Positions 7,233-15,620 of a DNA stretch of 64,000 nt are shown here, one piece after another (positions within the stretch are counted from its first letter, which is position 1; each line of letters opens with the position of its first letter). The translations under genes were made by a program, and so were the position numbers. The stretch is from Myxococcales bacterium (GTDB taxonomy: Bacteria; Myxococcota; Polyangia; Polyangiales; Polyangiaceae): contig PLXW01000052.1 of NCBI GenBank assembly GCA_003151595.1, forward strand, positions 1 to 64,000. The letters are read 5' to 3'. The notes under the pieces were generated by a model. The model was not told the origin of the DNA. It searched no databases and saw only the letters and a list, made by a program, of their open reading frames with translations.

Positions 7233-9104
7233 ATGAAGAAGATCACGTTCACGAGGTCGCACGCGTGCTGCGCCACCATCGTCGCCCTGTGCACATGGAG
7301 CGCGACCGCGGACGCGCAGACCCGCGCGCTCCCCGGCGCTGCGCTCAATCGCTTCGAGCCGTCGGAGACGGGGAGCGATTGGTTCGCCAACGAGTCGCTC
7401 GACCTGCGGGGCAAGCTACGTCCGGCGTTCGGCGTCGTCGGTGACTTTGCCTACAAGCCGTACGTCCTCAAGAACCCCGATGGGTCCGAGAACACGGCGA
7501 TCATCGCCAGCCAGTTTTACGTGCACCTCGGCGCGTCGCTCAACCTGTTCGATTTCTTGCGACTGTCGATCAGCTTGCCCATCGCCGCGGAGCAGGACGG
7601 TGAGAACAAGACAGTCGGCGCGCAAACATACATCGCACCCAACGCCGGAGGCGTAGGCGACCTGCGCTTGGCGGCGGACCTCCGGGTCATCGGTGAGTAT
7701 GGAGACCCCTTCGTCGTGGCGCTCGGCGGGCGCATGTGGCTTCCGACGGGAGACGCGACGCAGTACCTCGGCGACGGCGCCGTGCGCGTAGGTCCGCGCG
7801 TGTCCGTGGCGGGTGACATCGGATCGTTCGCGTACGCCGCAGGGCTCGCCGCGACGTATCGCGCGAATGACACACCGTTCAACGGACACCCCACCGGAAC
7901 GGAGCTCGGCTTCAACGCCGCGGCCGGTTTTCGATTTGCCAACAAGGCGCTGCTGCTCGGTCCCGAAGTTCACGGGAGCACGATCGTCTCCAACGGCGAC
8001 GCGGTCTTCGGCAATCACACGACGCCGCTCGCACTCCTCCTCGGCGGTCACTACAAAGCCGGCGACGTTCGGTTCGGGCTCGCCGCTGGGCCTGGGCTCT
8101 CCGACGCGGCCGGCACGGCTCAGTTTCGCGCGCTCGGATCGGTCGAGTGGATGCCGGCCATCGCCCCTCCCCCTCCCCGGCCGAGCGACCGAGACCACGA
8201 CGGCGTCGTCGACGCGGACGACGCGTGTCCTGACCTCGCCGGCGTGCGCACGAACGATCCCAAGACCAACGGCTGTCCTCCCGATCGCGACGGCGACGGC
8301 GTCCTCGACAAGGACGACGCCTGCCCCGACGTCGCCGGCGTGAAGACCGACGACCCCAGGACGAACGGTTGCCCCGCGGACCGCGACGGTGACGGCATCG
8401 CCGATCTCGTCGACGCCTGCCCCGACGTCGCCGGCATCAAGACGGACGACCCGGCGACGAACGGCTGCCCGCCGGATCGCGACAGGGACGGGATTCTCGA
8501 CAGCGTCGATGCGTGCCCCGACGTCGCCGGCGTGCGCACCGATGACCCGAAGACGAACGGCTGCCCGTCGGATCGCGACAAGGACGGCATCGCCGACACC
8601 GAAGACGCCTGCCCCGATTTCGCCGGCCCCAGGAACGCCGATCCGACGAAGAACGGCTGCCCGATGGCCCGCGTCGAGGCCGGCCACGTGAAGATCCTGG
8701 AGCAGATCAAGTTCAAGACGAACAGCGCCGAGATCGTGGACAGCCAGGCGATTATCGACGCCGTCCGGGCCACGATCAAGGAGCACCCGGAGATCAAGCA
8801 CCTCCGCGTGCAAGGTCACACCGACAACGTCGGGTCGGCCGCGTTCAACAAAGCGCTCAGCACACGGCGCGCCGCGTCCGTCGCAGCCGCGCTGGTGAAG
8901 GCGGGGCTCAATCCGCACGAGCTGAGCAGCGAAGGGTTCGGGTTCGACAAGCCGATCGAGGACAACGGCACCGAAGCCGGCCGCGCGGCCAATCGTCGCG
9001 TGGAGTTCCTCATCGAGGACCTCGCGACGACGCGCCCCGGGATGGCGACGGTGAAGCCCGGAACCAAAGCGCCGACTCCTTCGCCCGCGAAGCCGACGCC
9101 GTGA
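7233..9104 (+). CDS. OmpA-family outer-membrane protein with TSP3 calcium repeats
   Basis: A 623-residue protein: signal peptide of about 28 residues (ending ATADA), an N-terminal beta-rich region to about residue 305 consistent with an outer-membrane barrel, a Pro-rich hinge (APPPPRPS), five thrombospondin type-3-like repeats of the form DRDxDGxxDxxDACPDxAG...NGCP (about 315-475), and a C-terminal OmpA domain (about 485-610) with the peptidoglycan-binding signature GHTDNVGS...NKALSTRRAASV and NRRVEF. TSP3 repeats bind Ca2+ through their Asp residues. The protein probably ties the outer membrane to peptidoglycan. GAGGAGA at 7214-7220 supports the start. A pyrimidine-rich leader separates it from the next gene. 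Confidence 0.88.
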   Translation: MKKITFTRSHACCATIVALCTWSATADAQTRALPGAALNRFEPSETGSDWFANESLDLRGKLRPAFGVVGDFAYKPYVLKNPDGSENTAIIASQFYVHLGASLNLFDFLRLSISLPIAAEQDGENKTVGAQTYIAPNAGGVGDLRLAADLRVIGEYGDPFVVALGGRMWLPTGDATQYLGDGAVRVGPRVSVAGDIGSFAYAAGLAATYRANDTPFNGHPTGTELGFNAAAGFRFANKALLLGPEVHGSTIVSNGDAVFGNHTTPLALLLGGHYKAGDVRFGLAAGPGLSDAAGTAQFRALGSVEWMPAIAPPPPRPSDRDHDGVVDADDACPDLAGVRTNDPKTNGCPPDRDGDGVLDKDDACPDVAGVKTDDPRTNGCPADRDGDGIADLVDACPDVAGIKTDDPATNGCPPDRDRDGILDSVDACPDVAGVRTDDPKTNGCPSDRDKDGIADTEDACPDFAGPRNADPTKNGCPMARVEAGHVKILEQIKFKTNSAEIVDSQAIIDAVRATIKEHPEIKHLRVQGHTDNVGSAAFNKALSTRRAASVAAALVKAGLNPHELSSEGFGFDKPIEDNGTEAGRAANRRVEFLIEDLATTRPGMATVKPGTKAPTPSPAKPTP

Positions 9105-9186
9105 GGCGCCCTCCCTTCGCCTCACCACACGCATTCTCCGTTCTCTCCGTTCTCTCCCTTCTCTGTCTTCCTCAGGAGCACCTCCG

Positions 9187-10359
9187 ATGATCCGAACGCG
9201 CAGTCTCTCTCGAACCGCGACGCGCCTCGTGGCCATCGTCCCCTTCGCCGCGATCTTTGCCGGAGCGTGCGGCGGATCGGACACGATCTTCGACGACGCA
9301 GGCGAAGGCGACGCCGCGCCACTCGACGGATCGCCCGTCGTCACTGACGGCAATGGCGACGACACGGACAACGTGGGAGACGCGCCCGGGTCGGACAGTT
9401 CCATGGACGCCGGGAGCGACTCCGGCGACGCCACGCTCGCCGAGGACGCGAGCGACGCGTCGGATGCCGCCGACGCTCACGATGCGGGAGAGCCCGTCGA
9501 CGCGCACGACGCGGGGGACGCCGCCGATGCGCACGACGCGTCGGAGCCTTCGGATGCAACTGACGCTTCGGACGCGAACGACGCCTCCGACGCCAGCGAT
9601 GCCTCGGATGCCAGCGACGCCTCGGACGCCAGCGACGCCTCCGACGCTTCCGCGGGACCTGACTTCCTCGGCTCTGCGGTCGACTTCGCGGTGTTCTCGG
9701 GCGCGACGGTCACGAACGCCACCGCGACCGTAACGACGATCACCGGAGACCTCGGCACGTACCCGAGCACCACAGCCATCGGTCTCACGCCTCCGGTCGT
9801 CATCGGCGCCAAGCACCTGGGTGACACCGCAGCAAAGAACGCCGCGGCCGACATCCAGACGGCGTACGACGCGCTGGGCCCGGGAAGCCTGGCGTGCGGC
9901 ACGGTGATGACGGGCCTCGACCTCGGAGGGAAGACGCTCGTACCGGGTGTCTATTGTTTCTCCAGCACGGCGGGGCTCACGGGCACGCTCACGCTCGACG
10001 CGCAGAACAATCCTCAGGCGAGGTGGGTGTTTCAGGTCGGGAGCGCGCTGACCACGGCGTCGGGGTCGAGCATCGTCGTCATCAACGGCACGGCGGGGCA
10101 AGCGTGCAGCGCGTACTGGCGCGTCGTGAGCGCGGCGACGCTCGGGACGAACTCGATCTTCGGAGGCACCGTTCTCGCGCTGGCCGGCGTCACGGTCACG
10201 ACCGGGACGAGCGTCCTGGGGCGAACCTTCGGGCTCAACGGCGAGGTCTCGACCGACACGAATCTCATCTCGCTCGCGCTCTGCCCGGCCAGCGCGCCGG
10301 TGATCGACGCGGGGTTGCCGCTCGACGCGGCGCTGCTCGACGCGAGCGACGCGGACTGA
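9187..10359 (+). CDS. Lipid-anchored DUF3494 (ice-binding-fold) protein
   Basis: A 390-residue lipoprotein. The leader ends FAGAC (Cys 28). A long DAxDASDA linker follows to about residue 155, encoded by near-perfect GAC-GCC-TCG-type repeats. The domain from about 160 to 370 has the hallmarks of DUF3494/PF11999 ice-binding proteins: SAVDFAVFSGATVTN, TGDLGTYP, DLGGKTLVPGVYCF, WVFQVGSALTT and GGTVLALAGVTVTTGTSVLGR. In that family a beta-solenoid with a flat face binds ice. Here the protein would be tethered to a membrane surface. Members in non-polar bacteria may be adhesins rather than antifreeze proteins, so ice binding is not assured. Confidence 0.85.
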   Translation: MIRTRSLSRTATRLVAIVPFAAIFAGACGGSDTIFDDAGEGDAAPLDGSPVVTDGNGDDTDNVGDAPGSDSSMDAGSDSGDATLAEDASDASDAADAHDAGEPVDAHDAGDAADAHDASEPSDATDASDANDASDASDASDASDASDASDASDASAGPDFLGSAVDFAVFSGATVTNATATVTTITGDLGTYPSTTAIGLTPPVVIGAKHLGDTAAKNAAADIQTAYDALGPGSLACGTVMTGLDLGGKTLVPGVYCFSSTAGLTGTLTLDAQNNPQARWVFQVGSALTTASGSSIVVINGTAGQACSAYWRVVSAATLGTNSIFGGTVLALAGVTVTTGTSVLGRTFGLNGEVSTDTNLISLALCPASAPVIDAGLPLDAALLDASDAD

Positions 10360-10368
10360 TCGCGACCT

Positions 10369-11425
10369 TCAGTCGTCCGAGCGCACGCAGTTCCGCCCGG
10401 CGACCTTCGCCGCGCGGAGCCGCGCGTCGGCGCGTGAGAAGAGCGCGAGCGGATCGTTCTCGCGCGCCTCGGAGCGCGCGGCCACGCCGATGCTGACCGT
10501 GAACGTGACCGATCCTCCGCCCACCTCGACGCGCAGATCGGCCACGGCTTGCCGCAGCCGCTCGGCGAGCGCGATCGCCTCGCCCTTGTTGGCGTCGCGC
10601 GCGATCACCGCCAGCTCGTCTCCGCCGTAGCGCGCGAAGACGTCCCCCGCGCGGAGGAGCTTCGCTCCGCGGAGCGCGATGGCGCGGAGAACGTGATCGC
10701 CCGCGGCGTGGCCGAACGAGTCGTTGATGACCTTGAAGTCGTCGATGTCGATCATGAGGAGGCCGAGCGTCCGGTCTTCTCGTTGCGCGTGGGCCACTTC
10801 GGTGGCGAGCCGGTCGACGAAGCAGCGCCGGTTGGCGAGGCTCGTCAGCGGGTCGCGCATCGACGATTCGTACAGGCGGCGCTGGAGCTCTTCCTCGGTC
10901 TCGTCGACCACGGCGAAGCGGAAGATGCACTCGCGTCCGATCTGCAAGCGATCGCCCGAGGTGAGCGTCGAGCGCCGGATGCGCCGCCCGGCGACGAACG
11001 TCCCGTTGGTGGAGCCGAGATCTTCGATCATGAACGCGCCGCTCCCGGCCGAGGTGATCCGCCGCGTGGCATCGACTCACCGACGAGTCCTGGATGTGCA
11101 TCGTCGCGCCGGGTCCGCGCCCGATCACGATCTCCTCGGCATCGAGCGTGAACGTCGCCCCTGCGTCGGGGCCGCGGATCATCGTCAGCGTCGCGCGATC
11201 GGGGCTGACGATCGCGGGGAGAACGATCCTCTGCGGCGTGGGCTTGGCGAGGTCGTTGTCGTCGCCTTCGGGCTCGGTCAATCCGACGGGCGGGCGCGAC
11301 GTTACGCGATAGAGCTCGCGCGCGGCCGCATCGACGCGGTCGGTCGGGAAGTCCGCGGTGGCCTCCGTCGCGTCGCCCGTGGTGATCGGGTTCGCGGGCG
11401 GCCTGGTCCCTCGTGGTCGCGTCAC
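10369..11425 (-). pseudogene. FHA-GGDEF diguanylate cyclase, split by a one-base frameshift
   Basis: Two overlapping frames together encode a protein collinear with the neighbour at 11436-12500. The first frame (11425 down to about 11062) gives the N-terminus and FHA start (IVIGRGPGATMHIQDSSVSRCHA). The second resumes with ITSAGSGAFMIEDLGSTNGTF, the rest of FHA, and a GGDEF domain ending at 10369. The frames join if one base is removed in the CCGCCGCG run at about 11061-11066. The cyclase domain has GGDEL at the active site and an intact I-site RAGD five residues before it. Either this is a recent pseudogene or the extra base is a sequencing error, in which case the gene is functional. FHA reads phospho-Thr; GGDEF makes c-di-GMP. 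Confidence 0.8.
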
Positions 11426-11435
11426 CTGCCACCTC

Positions 11436-12500
11436 TCATTGCGAGGTGACCTGACTCTCCAAGGTCCGCTCGTCCGGCGTCGTCGTGCACACGCGGTTTC
11501 GCCCGGCGCGTTTGGCCACGTAGAGGCGCGCGTCAGCGCGTCCGAGCAGATCGTCCACTTCGTCGACGCGCCCTTGCTCGTCGAGGACGGCGGCGCCGAT
11601 GCTCACCGTCACGCGGATGGCGCCGCTCCCGACCTCGACCCGCAGCGCGTCGATCGCGGCGCGGATGCGCTCGGCGAGCGTCGTCGCCTCGGATCGACCC
11701 GCGTCGCGCGCGATCACCGCCAGCTCTTCGCCGCCGTGCCGCGCGAAGAGATCGCCTCCGCGAAGCACGCGAGAGCCTGCGAGCGCGATGGCGCGAAGCA
11801 CCTGATCGCCGGCAAGGTGTCCGAACGTGTCGTTCACGCTCTTGAAGTGATCGACGTCGATCGCCAGCACCGAGAGCCGACCTCTGGCTCGGCGCGCGTG
11901 CGTCATCTCGGCGCAGAGCTGCTCCAGGAGACAGCGGCGGTTGGCGAGCGTCGTGAGCGCGTCGCGAAACGACGCTTCGTAGAGCCGGCGCTGGAGCGCC
12001 TCTTCCGTCTCGTCGAGGAGCGCGAATCGGAACACGCACTCGCGCCCGAACTGAAGCCGATCGCCGGAGTCGAGGAGCGCGCGCGCGACGACGCGGTGAC
12101 CGTTGACGAAGGTGCCGTTCGTCGACCCGAGATCCATGAGCCAGTACGCTCCGCTCTCGTCGCGCTCGATCCGCGCGTGGCGGCGGCTCACGGAGGGCTC
12201 GTCGATCACGAGCGTCGCGCCCGAGCCGCGCCCGAGGATCGTCGTCTCCGCCTCGAGCGCATGCGTGGCGCCCGCGCCTGCGCCGCCGAGCAAGAGGAGC
12301 GTCGCGCGATCCGCGTGTGCGATGAGCGGGAGCGTGTCGAGGTGCGGCGTCTCGGGGGGCGGCCGCTCGGTGATCGGCGCGCTCGCCGACGGTGGCTCAT
12401 CGTCTGGCGAGAGCGCGCGCGCAGCGGCTTGCACCGCCGACGCACGGAGCTTCATCGTGCTGAGCTCGCGCCCCGACGGCTTGATTCGACCCTGGTCCAT
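11436..12500 (-). CDS. FHA-GGDEF protein (putative diguanylate cyclase)
   Basis: A 354-residue cytoplasmic protein. An FHA domain covers about residues 65-160 (TILGRGSGATLVID, SVSRRHARI, DLGSTNGTFVNG: all phospho-Thr-binding positions present). A GGDEF domain covers about 175-345 with LAIDVDHFKSVNDTFGH, active-site GGEEL (256-260) and I-site RGGD (247-250). The last active-site residue is Leu rather than Phe, which some active cyclases tolerate. Phosphorylated kinase partners could recruit or regulate it, with product inhibition through the I-site. It is a tandem duplicate of the frameshifted gene ten bases downstream. A G-run just upstream of the ATG can serve as ribosome site. Confidence 0.87.
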   Translation of the reverse strand: MDQGRIKPSGRELSTMKLRASAVQAAARALSPDDEPPSASAPITERPPPETPHLDTLPLIAHADRATLLLLGGAGAGATHALEAETTILGRGSGATLVIDEPSVSRRHARIERDESGAYWLMDLGSTNGTFVNGHRVVARALLDSGDRLQFGRECVFRFALLDETEEALQRRLYEASFRDALTTLANRRCLLEQLCAEMTHARRARGRLSVLAIDVDHFKSVNDTFGHLAGDQVLRAIALAGSRVLRGGDLFARHGGEELAVIARDAGRSEATTLAERIRAAIDALRVEVGSGAIRVTVSIGAAVLDEQGRVDEVDDLLGRADARLYVAKRAGRNRVCTTTPDERTLESQVTSQ

Positions 12501-12659
12501 CGTTCCCCCCGGAATCGCGTGGATGGTGATCAGGAAACGGTGACCGAGCGGATCTTAAGACGGGGGGCGGGGGATGGGAAGTGCGCGCTGGCACTCACTG
12601 ACTTTTGGCGGCGCGCGGTCGCGTTTGGCAGCGCGTGCTCGAGCTCGTATTCTGGGGCG

Positions 12660-13955
12660 ATGCCTCGGCAATTCGGCGGCGTCCTCGCGGCGGCGGCACT
12701 CGCCGTCGTCGGAGCGGCGTGCGGGGGCAAGGGGACCGGCGTCATCAGCCCGCCGACCGCGAGCGACGCGGGAGCGCTCGACGCGAACGCCGACGGATCG
12801 TCGGGCGTCGTCACGCCGATCGCGGACGCAGGGATCGACGCGACGGTTCCGACGCCCGTCGATGCCGCGGCGGACGCGAACGCGAACGTGGATGCGACCG
12901 TGGACGCGAGCGGAGGCGCGGATGCGAACGCAGACGCGAACGTGGCCACGGATGCGGGGGACGCGAGCGGCGAAGACGATGCCGGCACGACCGCGCACGA
13001 GTGCATCCCAGGTCAGTCGATTGGGTGCGTCGGCCCCGGGGGCTGCGTGACGAACCAGGTCTGCAACTCCGATGGCTCCGGCTATGGCCCATGCACCTGC
13101 GTCGGCGACGCGAGCGCGCTCGCGTGCGTGCCCGGGCAATCGATCGTTTGTGGCGGCCCTGGCGGATGCACGTCGTTCCAGGTCTGTGAGAGCAATGGGA
13201 GTGGCTACGGGCCGTGCAATTGCCCGGACGCGGGAGTGGTCGACGCGAGCGTCGGGTGGTCGCCGGCGCAGCTGCCTGGGCTCGCGCTCTGGCTCGACGA
13301 TACGTACGGGATCGTGATGGACCCGTCGCACGCCGGGTCGGTGCTTCACTGGCTCGATCGGTCGGGGAACGGGAACGAGGCGACGATGAACGGCGCCTAC
13401 AGCAGCTCCGGCGTCGTCGCATCGTGGTACGGCTTCCCGCTCGACGCACAAGGCGTGAACGGATTCGACGGCGTCCTGTGTCCGTCAGGTGCGACCGTCG
13501 GAGTCACGGGAGTCACGTCGATCTCGATCGCAGCCTCCCCGAGCCTCGATTGGGGATCCGGCGATTTCGGAATCGCGATGGTCGTGAAGCCCATCGACGA
13601 CACACCGATCGCCATCTGGACCGGAAACGGTCCGACGCTGAACGCCAACCTGGATGCGCAGGGTTTCGTTCCTGGTGCGTTCAATCTTCGGACCGGGAGC
13701 GCCGTCGTTGCAGTGACGACGCCATCCGCATTCAACTTCGCGACTGTCATCGGACGCGGACAGTCACTCGCGCTGGACGTGGGCGGGCTGAACGCGACCG
13801 GGCCCGTCAACACGACGACGTTGCTCGGAGGGACAGTTCGGCTTAGCCAGTCGTACGCCAGCGAATACGCCGAGGTGATCGCCGTGAAAGGTGCCCTCTC
13901 CGACGCGAACGTGGCGAACCTCAAGGCGTACTTTCACGCGAAGTTCGGGTTGTAG
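12660..13955 (+). CDS. LamG-like surface lipoprotein with two Cys repeats
   Basis: A 431-residue lipoprotein: leader with lipobox VGAAC, an Asp/Ala/Asn-rich linker to about residue 110, two copies of a roughly 32-residue Cys repeat (CxPGQSIxCxGPGGC...QVC.S.GSGYGPCxC), and a C-terminal concanavalin/LamG-like domain from about residue 200. That domain opens with LPGLALWLDD and VLHWLDRSGNGNEAT, the usual start of such domains in myxobacterial proteins. LamG-type domains commonly bind carbohydrates or proteins outside the cell, and no catalytic residues are evident. It is divergent from the FHA-GGDEF gene, with 159 bp between the starts. Confidence 0.75.
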   Translation: MPRQFGGVLAAAALAVVGAACGGKGTGVISPPTASDAGALDANADGSSGVVTPIADAGIDATVPTPVDAAADANANVDATVDASGGADANADANVATDAGDASGEDDAGTTAHECIPGQSIGCVGPGGCVTNQVCNSDGSGYGPCTCVGDASALACVPGQSIVCGGPGGCTSFQVCESNGSGYGPCNCPDAGVVDASVGWSPAQLPGLALWLDDTYGIVMDPSHAGSVLHWLDRSGNGNEATMNGAYSSSGVVASWYGFPLDAQGVNGFDGVLCPSGATVGVTGVTSISIAASPSLDWGSGDFGIAMVVKPIDDTPIAIWTGNGPTLNANLDAQGFVPGAFNLRTGSAVVAVTTPSAFNFATVIGRGQSLALDVGGLNATGPVNTTTLLGGTVRLSQSYASEYAEVIAVKGALSDANVANLKAYFHAKFGL

Positions 13956-14024
13956 AAGGCTCCCACCCTCCCCCGCGCTGCTGCCGTTCACCCGAGCGGC
14001 CGAACCTTCCCTCGCGCCACCCGC

Positions 14025-14537
14025 GTGCAACACTTGAGGATGGGTGGGGCTCCGAGACACGCGCTGGCGAATCGGAGCGACGGATGCTTCGTGTGCGGCG
14101 CGTGGCACGACGAGATGATCGCGCTCGTCGAGCATCGTTCGAGAGTCTGTCGCCCTTGCACGACGAGGATCGGCCGCGCCATCGTCGCGTTGAATCACGA
14201 CGTCTCCGCGCGGTTGTGGCCGAGCCATCGATCCCCGGACGAAGCACGTGATCCGCCGCAAGCGTCGCCCATGATCGATGCCGAAGAGGCCTTCGCGTCA
14301 TTCAAGGCGGGAGTGGCGAAGGAGATCCGCTTCGACGATGCGGTTGCCCATTTCGATCTCGCGCTCGCCTACGGAGGGATGGGGCTGATGCTGGACGCGA
14401 TTCGGGAGGCAGCCACGGCGCTCGGGGAGCGAGCGCCGCTCGCGCTCGCGAGCCGCGCGGTGAATTGGATCTTCGCGTCGGAGCGGGCGCACCCGGATGC
14501 GCTGGAGACGATCGCTAGGGGGTTGCGGCGAGACTGA
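14025..14537 (+). CDS. ClpX-type zinc-finger protein with TPR-like helices
   Basis: A protein of 170 residues (GTG start) or 165 (ATG at 14040). Residues 20-50 carry C-x2-C-x17-C-x2-C (CFVC...CRPC), close to the ClpX zinc-binding domain spacing, including the MIALVEHRSRVC segment that resembles LIAGPxVYIC. A linker leads to a helical region with HFDLALAYGGMGLMLDAIREA, which fits one tetratricopeptide unit. No AAA+ ATPase follows. It could be a stand-alone adaptor or binding protein. Start choice is uncertain because GAGG sits directly against the ATG. Confidence 0.6.
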   Translation: MQHLRMGGAPRHALANRSDGCFVCGAWHDEMIALVEHRSRVCRPCTTRIGRAIVALNHDVSARLWPSHRSPDEARDPPQASPMIDAEEAFASFKAGVAKEIRFDDAVAHFDLALAYGGMGLMLDAIREAATALGERAPLALASRAVNWIFASERAHPDALETIARGLRRD

Positions 14538-14586
14538 AGACGAACCAGCGCGCCCCTCGCGCGCCGGTCGCTTCCCCTCGTCGGTG

Positions 14587-14718
14587 GGCTCCGTCCCCCT
14601 CGGCCGAACGCTCGCCTCCCCACGTCGCCAGGCTCCGCGCCCCTCGACCGGGTGATCGCCTCCCCACGTCGCCAGGCTCCGCGCCCCTCGACCGGGTGAT
14701 CGCCTCCCCACGTCGCGC
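14587..14718. repeat. 44-bp tandem repeat, three units
   Basis: Three consecutive 44-bp units begin at 14587, 14631 and 14675. The first is diverged. The second and third match over at least the first 42 bases. Shorter relatives of the unit (GGCTCCCCTCGTCG-type) extend to about 14880. The plus strand is pyrimidine-rich and the minus strand carries repeated GTGGGGAGGCGATC. It occupies most of the 486-bp space between the genes ending at 14537 and starting at 15024, and no convincing gene lies in it. Confidence 0.75.
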
Positions 14719-14915
14719 TCTCCGGCTCCCCTCGTCGATCGGCTCGCTTCCCCTCCCCCGCGCCGCAGTCGCCCCACGCTCCTGACATCGCGTCCCCCGA
14801 GTCGGGCAGCCGCTCCCCCACGTCGTCCCGCGCGTCGCCCCTCCACGCGGCATCCGCTCCCCCACGGGCACGTGACCGACGTCGGTGGCACGCGAGATCG
14901 CCTCCCCACCAAGGT

Positions 14916-14945
14916 GGCCCCGTCAGAAATCGACGGGGGCTTTCG
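14916..14945 (+). terminator. Stem-loop followed by short T-run
   Basis: CCCCGTC (14918-14924) pairs with GACGGGG (14932-14938) around a seven-base loop, followed by GCTTTCG. It could end transcripts entering from the zinc-finger gene and repeat region. The T-run is short, so efficiency is doubtful. Confidence 0.45.
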
Positions 14946-15023
14946 TCAGTCATCGCGTCTCGTCACTAACTGTCCATGAGGAGGCAACCCACTGCCCCTC
15001 GAACCCAAGCGAGGAGGTGCCCC

Positions 15024-15509
15024 ATGGCCAGCAAGAACCAACCCAGCAACGCAGTCGCCATCGCGACGGTCATGCAGCGCATCCGGGCGCTGGAGACGTA
15101 CGTCGCGGAGAACGCGCGCATCTCCGTCGAAGGAACGCACTACGACCTGCGCGGATTCATCGCCATCTACCAGCGGTGCCTCGACACGTCCGCCGCGCTG
15201 ACGAAGCGCGCGGAGGTCGTCGCGGAGATCGCGCTACGCGAGACGAGAGCGAAGGCGCGCCTCGACGCGGAGCGAGCGCTCAAGGGGTGGGTGCGCGGCG
15301 AGTTTGGCTCGCGCAGCAAGGAGGCGCTCGACTTCGGGTTTCCGCCGCCGCGTGTGCACGTGCGGACGACCGAGGAGAAGGCGCAGGTCGTCGCGCGGGG
15401 AAAGGCGACGCGCGAAGCGCGGGGGACGATGGGGAGGCGGGAGCGGGAGAGGATTCGCGGGGTGCTGCCCGAAGTCGCAGCCGACGACGGCAAGGCGACG
15501 AACGTTTGA
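15024..15509 (+). CDS. Uncharacterised helical protein
   Basis: A 161-residue soluble protein I do not recognise. The start at 15024 is well supported by GAGGAGG at 15011-15017, six bases upstream. The first 100 residues are probably helical (VAIATVMQRIRALETYVAEN, then EIALRETRAKARLDAERALKGW). The C-terminal third is very basic and ends in an acidic tail. Charge and lack of a signal suggest a cytoplasmic, possibly nucleic-acid-associated role, but nothing specific can be said. It converges on the FAD-oxidase gene, 111 bp apart. Confidence 0.6.
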   Translation: MASKNQPSNAVAIATVMQRIRALETYVAENARISVEGTHYDLRGFIAIYQRCLDTSAALTKRAEVVAEIALRETRAKARLDAERALKGWVRGEFGSRSKEALDFGFPPPRVHVRTTEEKAQVVARGKATREARGTMGRRERERIRGVLPEVAADDGKATNV

Positions 15510-15620
15510 AGATCCGCGTTGGTCTGCAGGTTGTGAGGCAAGCGTGCGCTGATCGCCGCGGGCGGGGGCCGGGCTCCGGCGTGCTCCGCCGACCGACGAG
15601 ACTAGGACAGCCGGACAGCC

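Noticed and set aside
9105..9186. Pyrimidine-rich CTCCGTTCTC repeats before the ice-binding gene, considered as a riboswitch or CRISPR-like repeat
   Set aside because: Units are short and irregular, with no spacer pattern and no stable fold. It is most simply an untranslated leader.
11358..12659. N-terminal extension of the LamG-like lipoprotein antisense to the FHA-GGDEF gene
   Set aside because: The extension mirrors the diguanylate-cyclase gene and lacks a leader. The lipoprotein leader starts at 12660.
14538..14890. Minus-strand frames reading Arg/Gly-rich repeats through the 44-bp repeat region
   Set aside because: They are translations of the tandem repeat in several frames at once, without start context or domain.
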